Below are positions 7,290 to 15,591 of a stretch of DNA of 20,997 bases, piece after piece. Source of the DNA: a virus. Position 1 is the stretch's first letter. Each line of letters opens with the position of its first letter. The position numbers and the translations under genes were made by a program. The stretch is from IMG/VR virus record IMGVR_UViG_3300015371_000220, positions 1-20,997 of that record. One strand, written 5' to 3'. The notes beneath the pieces are model-generated. The model ran no database searches. It was not told the DNA's origin and saw nothing but the letters and a program-made list of their open reading frames with translations.

Positions 7290-8821
7290 TGCCTGCCCTC
7301 GGCAACGCACTCGACTTCGCCAAGTACGAGGGTCGCAACTTCCGCGCCCACCAGCTCGGCTCGCCGCCATCCTCGCCGGTCCCCGGTCAGCTCTACTTCA
7401 ACACCGTCGACAACACGCTCTGGTGGTGGGACCCGGTCTCGGGTGGCTCGGGCGCGTGGATTTCAGCTCGCGGCGGGGCCACCCAGGACGCGACGACCTC
7501 ATCGAAGGGCGTCATCCAGCTCGCCGGAGACCTGGCGGGCACCGCCGCCTCGCCGCAGATCGCGGCCGGGGTGATCACCGACGCCGAGGTCAACTCGCTC
7601 AACAAGGACGGGGCGGCGGGCACCGCGTCGATGCGCACGCTCGGCTCGGGCGCCACCCAGGCCGCTCCGGGTAACGACGGCCGGTTCTCCGACTCGCGCC
7701 CGCCGACCGGCGCGGCCGGTGGCGACCTCGCCGGGAGCACCTACCCGAACCCGGTGATTGCGCCGCTCAAGGTCGACGACACGAAGGTCGCGACGGCCAA
7801 CAAGGACGGCGCCGTCGGCACGCCGTCGATGCGCACCCTCGGCACCGGCGCCGTGCAGGCGTTCCCCGGCAACGGCCGACTCGACCAGGTCGCGATCCCG
7901 ACCGCCGACGTGTCGATGAACAACCGCAAGCTGACGAACGTCGCGGACCCGATCGGCGCGCAGGACGCCACGAACAAGACCTACGTCGACAACATCGCGC
8001 AGGGGATCGACGCCAAGCAGTCGGTCAAGGCGGCGACGACCGCCAACATCGCCAACGTCCTCACCGGCGCGCCAAACACCCTCGACGGCCAGACGCTGGT
8101 GATCGGCGATCGCGTGCTGGTCAAGGACCAGACCGCGCAGGCGACGAACGGCATCTACACCGTCACCACGGTCGGCACCGGCGCCAACGGCGTGTGGGCG
8201 CGCGCCGCCGACATGGACGCCTGGGCCGAGGTCCCGGCTGCCTACGTGTTCGTCGAGCAGGGCACCACGCAAGCCGACACCGGCTGGCTGTCGACCGCCG
8301 ACCCGGGCGGCACGCTCGGCAGCACGAACATCACCTGGGTCCAGTTCTCCGGCGCCGGTCAGGTCATCGCCGGTGGCGGCCTGACCAAGACCGGCAACCA
8401 GCTCGACGTCGGCGCCGGTCCGGGCATCACCGTCAACGCCGACACGATCCAGGTCGCGAACGACGGGATCAGCAACGCGATGATCGCCGACGGCGCGATC
8501 AACCTTGGCACCGCCGACGTCACCGGCACGCTGCCGCTGACCAAGGGCGGCACCGGGCAGACAACCGCGCCGCTCGCGCGCACGGCGCTGGGCGCGGCGG
8601 GCGTCTACACCAGCGCCACGCACGGCGCGGGCACCACGATCTCGATTCCGCAGACCACCCACCTGCTCGGCGCCGGACGCGGCAAGCAGGTCCAGGTGCA
8701 GGAGGAAGCCACCGGCGCGGTCGTGATCACCGACGTCGTCGTCGCTGCCAACGGCGACGTCACCGTCACGTTCGGCGTCTCGGTCGCCGCCAACGCCTAC
8801 CGGGTGACGATCGTCGGCTGA
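7289..8821 (+). CDS. Tail fiber with duplicated YPNP/RTLGSG repeats
   Basis: The protein has 510 residues and starts at the ATG that overlaps the preceding stop. Residues 1-60 are an attachment-like N-terminus (GQLYFNTVDNTLWWWDP). Residues 80-200 contain two copies of a repeat: GDLAG..(S/T)(Y)PNP..I followed by NKDGA.GT.SMRTLG(S/T)GA.QA.PGN. Residues 203-238 hold the classic NRKLTNVADPIGAQDATNKT fiber motif. Residues 243-360 are a known receptor-end module with GDRVLVKDQTAQATNGIYTV and EQGTTQADTGW. After about 360 come beta repeats (TGTLPLTKGGTGQTT). It is probably a trimeric receptor-binding fiber. No chaperone gene is evident next to it. It shares its repeat with the next gene. Confidence 0.8.
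   Translation: MPALGNALDFAKYEGRNFRAHQLGSPPSSPVPGQLYFNTVDNTLWWWDPVSGGSGAWISARGGATQDATTSSKGVIQLAGDLAGTAASPQIAAGVITDAEVNSLNKDGAAGTASMRTLGSGATQAAPGNDGRFSDSRPPTGAAGGDLAGSTYPNPVIAPLKVDDTKVATANKDGAVGTPSMRTLGTGAVQAFPGNGRLDQVAIPTADVSMNNRKLTNVADPIGAQDATNKTYVDNIAQGIDAKQSVKAATTANIANVLTGAPNTLDGQTLVIGDRVLVKDQTAQATNGIYTVTTVGTGANGVWARAADMDAWAEVPAAYVFVEQGTTQADTGWLSTADPGGTLGSTNITWVQFSGAGQVIAGGGLTKTGNQLDVGAGPGITVNADTIQVANDGISNAMIADGAINLGTADVTGTLPLTKGGTGQTTAPLARTALGAAGVYTSATHGAGTTISIPQTTHLLGAGRGKQVQVQEEATGAVVITDVVVAANGDVTVTFGVSVAANAYRVTIVG
7526..7873 (+). repeat. Duplicated fiber module (two copies within gene)
   Basis: Two protein-level repeat copies lie in the first fiber (residues about 80-130 and 145-195). 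Both carry GDLAG, a P-N-P/SPQI segment and NKDGA.GT.SMRTLG(S/T)GA. The third copy in the neighbour gene covers about 9367-9570. Repeats of this kind build fiber shafts. Confidence 0.7.
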
Positions 8822-9759
8822 TGCCCGAAGTCCTCACCGATCTCACGCTGGACCGCAGGCTCATCATGCCCGGCCAGGCCGTTGAGCGGCAGATACTGGC
8901 GGGCGGCGTCGACCATCTGAACTTCCGCAACGTCGCCGCCTTCGAGCAGAACAGCACGGTCAACGGGGCGATCGTGTTCCAGACGAACATCGTCGCGCCG
9001 ACGATGATCGAGTTCGTCCTCCACGGGTTCAACTATGTCGCGACCGTCGACCGGGTCGTCGACATGCATGTGTTCGCGTATCCGAACGTGGCGGGCGCGG
9101 TCATCGCGCGCTCGCAGGTCGTGCACGTGGGCAGCAAGCAGCCGCTCGTGCGGATGGGCTGGGACGTCAACAACAAGCTGGCGATCATCCTTGGCGACGT
9201 CGCCGACACCTGGGCTTACCTGCGTCTGCGAATCCCGTTCCTGACACTCGGCTACAGCTCGGCATCAGAAGCGGAGGCCGACGGCTGGGTCGTCACCGCC
9301 GAGGTTGACATCACGCCCTGGTCGACGGGCCTGACGACGGTCGGCATCGCAACACCCGGCCCGATCGGCGCGGCGGGCGGCGATCTTGCCGGGACCTACC
9401 CGAACCCCGACATCAGGACAGGCGTGATCGTCAACGCCGACGTCAACGGCAGCGCCGCGATCGCCGAATCCAAGCTCGCGCTCGCCTCCGACGCCGCCGC
9501 CAACGTCGCCTCCCGGCGCACGCTCGGCAGCGGCGCGCTGCAGGCGGCGGCGGGCAACGATCCGCGCTTCGCGCCGACCACGTCGCAGCTCTACAACGGC
9601 ACCGGGGCACCGGCAGCCGGGACCGGCGTCGACGGCGCGATGTACCTCGACACCGCCAGCGGGCGGTTCTACGGGCCGAAGGCGGCGGGCGTGTGGCCCG
9701 CGGCCACGCAGCGGCTGGTGCCGCTCGCCCCCACCTACGCGCAGCTCACCAGCGGATAG
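8821..9759 (+). CDS. Second tail fiber protein sharing repeats with the first
   Basis: The protein has 312 residues; its ATG overlaps the preceding stop by one base. Residues 25-165 form a beta-sandwich-like region (for example MIEFVLHGFNYVATVDRVV and LRIPFLTLGYSS), a pattern found in several phage fiber proteins. Residues 183-198 (GAAGGDLAGTYPNPDI) and 233-250 (RTLGSGALQAAAGNDPRF) repeat the module present twice in the upstream fiber. Residues 258-292 carry the GTGAPAAGTGVDGAMYLDT, then GRFYGPK motif common in fiber shafts. It ends before a short gap with a ribosome binding site for the next gene. The job is probably receptor binding or fiber branching (inference). Confidence 0.75.
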   Translation: MPEVLTDLTLDRRLIMPGQAVERQILAGGVDHLNFRNVAAFEQNSTVNGAIVFQTNIVAPTMIEFVLHGFNYVATVDRVVDMHVFAYPNVAGAVIARSQVVHVGSKQPLVRMGWDVNNKLAIILGDVADTWAYLRLRIPFLTLGYSSASEAEADGWVVTAEVDITPWSTGLTTVGIATPGPIGAAGGDLAGTYPNPDIRTGVIVNADVNGSAAIAESKLALASDAAANVASRRTLGSGALQAAAGNDPRFAPTTSQLYNGTGAPAAGTGVDGAMYLDTASGRFYGPKAAGVWPAATQRLVPLAPTYAQLTSG

Positions 9760-9762
9760 GAG
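9758..9762 (+). promoter_or_regulatory. Shine-Dalgarno site overlapping a stop codon
   Basis: AGGAG overlaps the TAG stop (9757-9759) of the second fiber gene and lies 4 bases before the ATG at 9767. Termination of one gene and initiation at the next therefore use the same bases. Confidence 0.7.
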
Positions 9763-9766
9763 CGAC

Positions 9767-10402
9767 ATGGCTGGACCCTCCGGAACGACCTCACGTCTCC
9801 TGCTGCCCTTCCCGACCCCCGCCGACAACGTCGACGTCCCCCGCGACGTGCAGGCGCTCGCCGACAAGCTCGACCTGCTCACGAGCCTGGTCCCGCTCGT
9901 CTCCTCGCTCCCGCTCCCCGCCTCGCCCGCCAACGGCCAAGAAATCTACTTCCAGGATGCGTCGATGGCGACTGCCGCGATCATCTGGCACCTGCGGTTC
10001 AGTACGGCAAGCGGCGCCTGGGAGTTCGTGGGCGGGGCGCCGTATCACCTCAGCGCCAACACCTCCCGCACGTCCAGCGCGACGGCGTACGCGATCCCGT
10101 CGACCGATCCCCTGTCGGTCACGGTCCCGCCCGGCACCTACGACGTGATGATCGAGGGTGACGTGACGCCCACGGCGACCGGCGCAGCGTTCCATAGCTA
10201 CTCGGTGGGCGCGGTCCCCCCGCAAGACGCATGGGCGGTTCGTGCCGCGTCCGCGGTCATCACCGTCTCCGGCGCGAAAAGCTGGCGGCACGCGATCACG
10301 TCGGGCGCGTTCACGGAGCAAATCCGATCCGGGACCGCTGGGCAGACGATCGCGGTGATGAATCGGCACATGATCGTGCAGCCGGTGCGGCTCGACTCCT
10401 AA
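9767..10402 (+). CDS. Minor virion / fiber-like protein
   Basis: The protein has 211 residues. The N-terminus RLLLPFPTPADNVDVPRDVQ (residues 10-29) is a recurrent opening of phage appendage proteins. Residues 53-95 (ANGQEIYFQDASMATAAIIW and WEFVGGAPYHL) match a frequently seen virion beta domain. From about 100 to 205 the sequence alternates strands (VPPGTYDVMIEGDVTP) like a jelly-roll or Ig-like receptor-facing domain. It is the last of the fiber-type genes before the internal virion proteins. I class it as a tail appendage or receptor-binding accessory; the exact role is unknown. The ribosome binding site described at 9758-9762 fixes the start. Confidence 0.65.
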   Translation: MAGPSGTTSRLLLPFPTPADNVDVPRDVQALADKLDLLTSLVPLVSSLPLPASPANGQEIYFQDASMATAAIIWHLRFSTASGAWEFVGGAPYHLSANTSRTSSATAYAIPSTDPLSVTVPPGTYDVMIEGDVTPTATGAAFHSYSVGAVPPQDAWAVRAASAVITVSGAKSWRHAITSGAFTEQIRSGTAGQTIAVMNRHMIVQPVRLDS

Positions 10403-10405
10403 GAC

Positions 10406-11056
10406 ATGGCCGTCGGACCACCCCCACCCGACCCGCTCTACGACGCGCAGATCGGCCAGATTGGGCGCCAGCGCGATGACACGCTCGCCGAGCTTGCCGG
10501 GGGACGCTCACGCGGGCTCGCCGACTACGGCTACGTCGAGGGGCCGGGCGGCTCGCTTCGCTTCGACGTCAATAACCCGTTCTCCAAGGCGGCACTGCTC
10601 AAGAGGCTGCACGACACGCAGCGCCGGAGCGTCGGCCAGCAGATGGGCTCGGGCGGCCAGCTCTACTCGGGCGCCTACCAGAACGCGCAGGACCTCTCGA
10701 GCCGCAACCAGCTCCAAGCCCAGGACTCCCTGCAGAAGTCACTGCAGGCGTTCCTGGCGCAGAACACGGCAGCGAGGACGCGCGCGCGCACGGGCTACGA
10801 GACCCAGGCGCAGATATACGGGGCCGAGAGAACCAGCCGGATCGCCGACAACCCGCTCTATGACCCGACCGTGGGAGACCCGACGGCGGCCGCCGTACAG
10901 GGCGGGGGGCCGCCCGCCGCGGCCGCCGCGCCTGTTGCACGCCCGACGGGACCCGCTGCGGCGGCGGCAGCTCAGCGGCAGCGGCAGCGGCAGGGTGCGG
11001 GTGCCGCTGTGGCCGCTGCGCGCGCTCGAGCCCGAGCCAAGAAGCGCAGGCACTAG
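10406..11056 (+). CDS. Basic Ala/Gln-rich protein, internal-virion candidate
   Basis: The protein has 216 residues. Residues 1-60 are mixed. About 60-135 form a Gln-rich helical section containing ALLKRLHDTQRRSVGQQMGS and GQLYSGAYQNAQ, a pattern I have seen in hypothetical proteins of actinobacteriophages next to ejection proteins. The C-terminus after about 165 is Ala/Arg/Gln low-complexity and strongly basic, ending KKRRH. Basic charge, lack of a fiber pattern and position directly before two larger basic proteins suggest packaging with DNA or ejection into the cell. There is no convincing ribosome binding site; the ATG follows the previous stop by 3 bases. Function is not known. Confidence 0.6.
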   Translation: MAVGPPPPDPLYDAQIGQIGRQRDDTLAELAGGRSRGLADYGYVEGPGGSLRFDVNNPFSKAALLKRLHDTQRRSVGQQMGSGGQLYSGAYQNAQDLSSRNQLQAQDSLQKSLQAFLAQNTAARTRARTGYETQAQIYGAERTSRIADNPLYDPTVGDPTAAAVQGGGPPAAAAAPVARPTGPAAAAAAQRQRQRQGAGAAVAAARARARAKKRRH

Positions 11057-11230
11057 ATGCCGTTCTCGTCGCACGCCCAGCGCAAGTTCATGTACGCCCG
11101 CCATCCCGAGATCGCCAAGCGCTGGCGCAAGGAGTCCGGCCCGCAGCGCGGCCTGCCCGCCTACTCGCGCAAGACGCCTCGCCAACACATGATCCGCAAG
11201 TTCGCCAAGGAGCGCCGCCGTGGTCACTAA
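11057..11230 (+). CDS. 57-aa conserved small phage protein (HPEIAKRW motif)
   Basis: The ATG is immediately after the previous stop codon, and the frame closes with TAA at 11228-11230. The product is very basic, with MPFSSHAQRKFMYARHPEIA at the N-terminus followed by KRWRKE. This S-x-A-Q-x-(K/R)-(F/Y)-(M/L)-(Y/W)-A-(R/K)-H-P-x-I-A-x-(R/K)-W pattern recurs in tiny proteins of many phages and prophages. Their function is not established. It is probably nucleic-acid binding or virion-internal, from the charge (inference). The last 11 bases overlap the GTG start of the next gene, which indicates translational coupling. Codon usage (G/C at third positions) matches the neighbours. Confidence 0.75.
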   Translation: MPFSSHAQRKFMYARHPEIAKRWRKESGPQRGLPAYSRKTPRQHMIRKFAKERRRGH

Positions 11231-12695
11231 GCCGAAGAAGAAGGGCGGCGGCTCGCTCGCCGATCGCGCCAAGCGCAACCCGGCGCTGCTGCGCAAGGCG
11301 CTCAAGAACCCCGGCCTGCGCTCCAAGCTGCCGTCGTCGATGCTGACCCCCGCGCAGCGCGGACAGCGCCGCTTCAACACCAAGCAGGCCGGGATCAGAA
11401 CCAAGCGGCAGGCCAAACGGCGGGCGCTCAAACAGCCGGTGGTGCCCGGTTCGACGCTCACCAAGGGCCAGCTCAACAAGGAGACCCAGGCCGAGCTTGA
11501 CGTCGCCTACGGGCCGCTGGAGTCCCAGCAGTCCCAGCAGACGCAGGAGGCGCAGAACTTCCAGCGTGACATCGGCGGCTACTACGACCAGTACCTGCGT
11601 CAGATCGCCCAGCAGGCCGCCAACGTTCGCCAGATCGGCGCCGAGGCCAACCAGGCGATGCAGGGCCTGCAGGGCGGCATCACGGGCCTGGCGACCCAGG
11701 ACCTGCGCGACATCCAGGCGCCCGCCAACGCCGACGCCGCGGCGCGCGGCCAGGTGGCGGGCAACCAGGCGCCGCTGGCCTCGAGCGCCGCCGCCGTCCG
11801 GCAGGGCATCCTCGGCTCGCAAGGCACGGAGCTGGCGAATCAGAACGCGTCCGCGTCGCGCTACGCCGACACGCTGGCGAACGTCGTCGGGCCGGGCCAG
11901 AAGCTGCAGGCGGTGGCGCAGGCTGGCGGGCGCGTGCGCCAAGCACGCCAGAAGCAGGCCGACACCGCGCGCGAGCGCGGAGCGGCAGGCCAGAAGTACC
12001 GCTCTGGGCGCCGCCAGGAGGAGACCAAGAACGTGCTGGCGCAGCAGACGCTCGGCGGCAACCTCGCCGACAAGGCCGCCGACAACGCGGCCGCCGAGGC
12101 CGCCCGCAAGGAGACCAAGCGCAGCCACAAGGCCAACGAGCGCCTCTCGCAGCGGCGGATCAACGCCCAGGGCCAGAAGGTCAACAAATACGGCTATACC
12201 GAGAAGGACTGGCGGAAGATGTCGACCGGGGAGCGGCGCAAGATCATCGCCGCCAGCGGCGGCGGCAAGGGCAAGGGCAAGGACGGCAAGAAGGGCCTGG
12301 ACCTGCTGACCCCCGGCCAGGCGGGCAAGGGCCTGTCCGAACTCGAGAAGCTCCGCGACTACGCCTCCAAGGCGCGCAAGGGTGAGCCGTTCGTTCCCGG
12401 CCACGGCAAGCAGACGCCGCTCAAGGACCGCCATGCCGTCGACAAGAAGATCAGGGACTCGGTCGCTGCGCCGTCCAACCCGATCCTCAAGACGGCCGTC
12501 TACGACGCGCTGTTCGACAAGCACCTGTCACCCGAGACGGTCCGCGGCCTGCACCGCGCGGGCTACCGGGTCGACGACGTCACACGCATCTTGCGCACCA
12601 CCACCCGCAAGGGCTGGAAGCCGAAGCGCACACGCAGCCAAGCCAACACGCGCGCCTACGGCAAGACGGCGCCGCAGCCCCAGGGCCACGCCTAG
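11220..12695 (+). CDS. Internal virion (ejection) protein candidate, Gln/Ala/Lys-rich
   Basis: The protein has 491 residues; its GTG start lies inside the preceding 57-aa gene. The N-terminus (1-75) is Lys/Arg-rich. About 80-270 is a long Gln/Ala helix suggestive of coiled coil, containing QSQQTQEAQNFQRDIGGYYD and QQAANVRQIGAEANQAMQ. From about 270 to 385 it is charged and partly disordered. The C-terminal 110 residues are basic and end in a Gln/Pro tail. No membrane segment or enzyme motif is visible. Podoviruses encode such helical proteins at this position, where they form the core on the portal and then an ejectosome across the envelope. The assignment rests on context and composition. 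Confidence 0.6.
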   Translation: MVTKPKKKGGGSLADRAKRNPALLRKALKNPGLRSKLPSSMLTPAQRGQRRFNTKQAGIRTKRQAKRRALKQPVVPGSTLTKGQLNKETQAELDVAYGPLESQQSQQTQEAQNFQRDIGGYYDQYLRQIAQQAANVRQIGAEANQAMQGLQGGITGLATQDLRDIQAPANADAAARGQVAGNQAPLASSAAAVRQGILGSQGTELANQNASASRYADTLANVVGPGQKLQAVAQAGGRVRQARQKQADTARERGAAGQKYRSGRRQEETKNVLAQQTLGGNLADKAADNAAAEAARKETKRSHKANERLSQRRINAQGQKVNKYGYTEKDWRKMSTGERRKIIAASGGGKGKGKDGKKGLDLLTPGQAGKGLSELEKLRDYASKARKGEPFVPGHGKQTPLKDRHAVDKKIRDSVAAPSNPILKTAVYDALFDKHLSPETVRGLHRAGYRVDDVTRILRTTTRKGWKPKRTRSQANTRAYGKTAPQPQGHA

Positions 12696-15575
12696 ATGCC
12701 CGTCGCAGGACCCACCCGACGAACCCGCGCTGTCCAGCGCAAGCCCAGGCGCCAGGTGGCGGCGGCACCGCCTGCGGCGCGCTACTACCAGTCCCAGGGC
12801 CGCGACGTCGCCCGGCGCGCGGCGCCGGTGCCCAAGAAGGTCATCCGCAGCGCGGGCCGGGCCGTCAAGGCGCCGCATCGGCCGTCGCCACCGCCGCGCC
12901 AGCCGACGCGCACCCAGCTCCGTTCCACGCGCGCGCAGGGGCGCTACTACGGCAGCCAGGGCCGGGCGGTCAGGCGCGCCGCCAAGGTGCAGCAGACGCT
13001 CGGGCCGGGGCACGCCGTACAGCTCAAGCGCCACGACCCGATCCTGCACCAGAAGGACATCGAGAAGGTCCAGCGCAGCGTGCCGTTCCAGACGCAGGCG
13101 CGCGCCAAGTCTTACGGGTCGCAGGCCAAGGATGTCGCCAAGCGCGCCGAGCCGAAGTTCGTCGAGGGCAAGCACGGCGTCAAGATTCCGGCCGCCTACG
13201 TCAAGAAGAACTGGAAGGAGGCGGGGTTCAAGAAGGCGGGGCTCGCCGACAAGCTCGCCGAGCTGCCGCTGCGCGCGGTGGGCAACGCGCCGTCGGACGT
13301 CAAGGAGATCGCCACGACGCTGCCGTCGTCGCTCGCGCACATCGTCAGCGAGCAGGCCAAGGCGGTCGGCAAGTCGGCCAAGGAAGGCTCGCCCAAGCCG
13401 CTGCTCAAGGCGCAATGGGAGCTGGGCAAGGAGACGCTCAAGCCTTACAAGGAGCTGGCGACGCACCCGGTCAAGTTCATCGGTGAGAAGCCGGTGAGCG
13501 CGGCGTTGATGGTCGCCCCCACCGGCAAGGTACCGCTGCGTGTCGCAGGTAAGGGCGCGCGCCTGGCGGGCAAGCAGTCGCTGCGGCACGAGACCGCCAC
13601 GCTCGGGGGCACGACGATCAAGGAGCACCGCCAGGCTGGCCGCGGCGTCGTCAAGACGGGCCGCGAGCTGATCCAGAAGAAGCACCAGGAGCACAAGGGT
13701 CCGGCCGTCACCGACGCCGAACTCAAGCGCCGCGTCGACGAGCATTACGACTGGCAGCAGCAGCACAAGCAGGCGGCGGTGACGGAGGCGATCCGCGACG
13801 AGCGCCGCAAGATCAAGCAGCTTCCGAAGGTCGAGCGCAAGGCGCTCGGCAAGCAGGGCCGCCGCGAGCAGATCGGCGAGCGCGAGTCGGGCGCGCGCGG
13901 CGGCGCGCATCAGCACGTCGAGCGCGAGTTCGCCAAGGAGTTCGGGTCGCACTGGCAGGTCCAGCATCAGCCGCCGCGGAAGGGCCGCCAGTCCAAGCCG
14001 GTCATCGTCAAACCCAAGAACCCGGAGGAGGGCGGCGGCGTCATCCACGCCGACCGCTCCGACGCGAAGCTGGTCGCCGACGCCGTCCCGTTCGACGCTA
14101 AGGTGATCGAACTCGAGGGCGCCACCCCCGGCGAGACCTCCGGTTTCGCGGTTGTCCCGACGACCGCCGCCCGGCGTCTGCAGCAGCACAAGAACGTCGG
14201 CAAGGGCGGCTTCGCGGGCGGGCCGGTGCTGCGCACGCTCGGGCGCACGTTCCGCAAGACGGTGCTGCCGCTGTCGGCGAAGTGGCTGCTCGGCCAGGGC
14301 ACCGAGGCGGCCGTGCGCGCCGCCGCCCAGGGGGCCGGGCCGTTGTCGTTCGTGCGCGGCAGGAAGGTGATGCGCGAACTCGAGAAGATCGACCCGGCCG
14401 CCGCCAAGCAGCTCCGCAAGCGCGCCGTCCACGGCGGCCAGTTCGGCTCCACCGGCGCGGTCGGCCACGACCTGATCTTCGACGCCTCCAAGGCGGGCAA
14501 GACACTGGCCGAGGAGTTCACCGACGTCGGCTCGCACACGCTCGAGCGCGGCGCGCAGCTCGCGACCAACATCGGCGCCAAGGCACCCGCCAAGGTGCTG
14601 CGCGGCGGCTACCGGGCCTACACAGACTTCGTGTTCAACCAGGTCAACGGCCGGATCGAGCACGCCGCCAAGACGGCGATGCTCGGCAAGGCGGTCAAGC
14701 AGGGGCCGCTGATGGAGCGCCGCATGGTCACGCTCTCCGACAAGGCGGCCAAGGAGGCAGCCGAGGGCCTGCGCGGCACCGCCTCCCAGGTCGAGCTGGC
14801 GCGCGCCGTCGACCGCGCCTACGGGCGCTACTCCAAGTTCAGCCCCGCCCAGCGCGACTACATCCTGCACTCGACGCCGTTCATCCCCTGGTACCGCAAC
14901 ATGCTCGAGTTCCTGTTCCGGGTGATGCCGGAGGATCATCCCGTCAAGACGTCGCTGGCGGTCAGCTTGAGTGCGTCGCAGGAGGACTGGCGCAAGAAGC
15001 AGAAGCTCTCGACGAAGGCGCCGCACGTCCCCAGCTTCATGCTCGGCGGCGCCCCGGCCACCGATCTCCCGAAGGCCCTGACCGGCAGCGACCGCAAGGG
15101 CCGCACGGTCCCGCTGGGCCGTTACGGGCCGTTCCTGCCCGGCGAGTGGGCGACCGCGCTCGGCGGCCAGTACACGCCGTTCCTGCAGTCCAGCCTGCAG
15201 AACCTGTCCGGGGTCGACTGGACCGGCGAGCCGTTCAAGGGCAAGAAGGGCGGCGAGGTCGAGCAGTCACGGCTGGCGGCGATCGCTGCCCTGTCGCTCG
15301 CCGAGGCGACGATCCCGGGCGTCGGCCTGGCGAACCGCACCACCGGCCTCGGCGACCGCTACCTCAAGGGCAAGGACAAGCCGTCGGTCGTGCAGGGCAA
15401 GTCGATCCCGCAGGCGCTGCTGGACACCATCAACCCGGCCCGGCCCGTCGGCGCCAGCGAAAAGACGTCCAAGAAGCGCAAGACGAAGAAGAAGCGCAAG
15501 GCCGGACCGCTGCCGCTGAGTGGCGGCGGCGGTGGCGGCGGTGGCGGTGGCAGCAAGCTGCTGCCGCTCTCCTAG
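12696..15575 (+). CDS. Large internal virion (ejection) protein candidate
   Basis: The protein has 959 residues and is the longest in the window; its ATG abuts the previous stop. The first 155 residues are basic and carry three copies of a Y-x-SQ-x-(R/K)-x-V-x-(R/K)-R-A motif at about residues 29, 83 and 138. Residues 215-310 include mildly hydrophobic helices (PVKFIGEKPVSAALMVAPTG). Residues 440-640 and 690-780 are mixed; the segment near 715-760 (FSPAQRDYILHSTPFIPWYR) resembles the domain I recall from very large phage polyvalent/ejection proteins. After about 925 comes a Lys/Arg cluster, then LPLS, a ten-Gly run and LLPLS. It probably enters the host with DNA. No lytic motif is seen here; that activity is on the next gene. 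Confidence 0.6.
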   Translation: MPVAGPTRRTRAVQRKPRRQVAAAPPAARYYQSQGRDVARRAAPVPKKVIRSAGRAVKAPHRPSPPPRQPTRTQLRSTRAQGRYYGSQGRAVRRAAKVQQTLGPGHAVQLKRHDPILHQKDIEKVQRSVPFQTQARAKSYGSQAKDVAKRAEPKFVEGKHGVKIPAAYVKKNWKEAGFKKAGLADKLAELPLRAVGNAPSDVKEIATTLPSSLAHIVSEQAKAVGKSAKEGSPKPLLKAQWELGKETLKPYKELATHPVKFIGEKPVSAALMVAPTGKVPLRVAGKGARLAGKQSLRHETATLGGTTIKEHRQAGRGVVKTGRELIQKKHQEHKGPAVTDAELKRRVDEHYDWQQQHKQAAVTEAIRDERRKIKQLPKVERKALGKQGRREQIGERESGARGGAHQHVEREFAKEFGSHWQVQHQPPRKGRQSKPVIVKPKNPEEGGGVIHADRSDAKLVADAVPFDAKVIELEGATPGETSGFAVVPTTAARRLQQHKNVGKGGFAGGPVLRTLGRTFRKTVLPLSAKWLLGQGTEAAVRAAAQGAGPLSFVRGRKVMRELEKIDPAAAKQLRKRAVHGGQFGSTGAVGHDLIFDASKAGKTLAEEFTDVGSHTLERGAQLATNIGAKAPAKVLRGGYRAYTDFVFNQVNGRIEHAAKTAMLGKAVKQGPLMERRMVTLSDKAAKEAAEGLRGTASQVELARAVDRAYGRYSKFSPAQRDYILHSTPFIPWYRNMLEFLFRVMPEDHPVKTSLAVSLSASQEDWRKKQKLSTKAPHVPSFMLGGAPATDLPKALTGSDRKGRTVPLGRYGPFLPGEWATALGGQYTPFLQSSLQNLSGVDWTGEPFKGKKGGEVEQSRLAAIAALSLAEATIPGVGLANRTTGLGDRYLKGKDKPSVVQGKSIPQALLDTINPARPVGASEKTSKKRKTKKKRKAGPLPLSGGGGGGGGGGSKLLPLS

Positions 15576-15591
15576 ATCACTCCATCCCCTC

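Noticed and set aside
11088-12524. 478-aa open frame on the minus strand
   Set aside because: It is antisense to the 491-aa ejection candidate, with low-complexity Leu/Ala/Arg composition and no start signal.
12528-15026. 832-aa open frame on the minus strand
   Set aside because: It is a complementary-strand shadow of the ejection-protein gene, Leu/Arg/Asp-rich with no motifs. Length alone is not evidence at this GC content.
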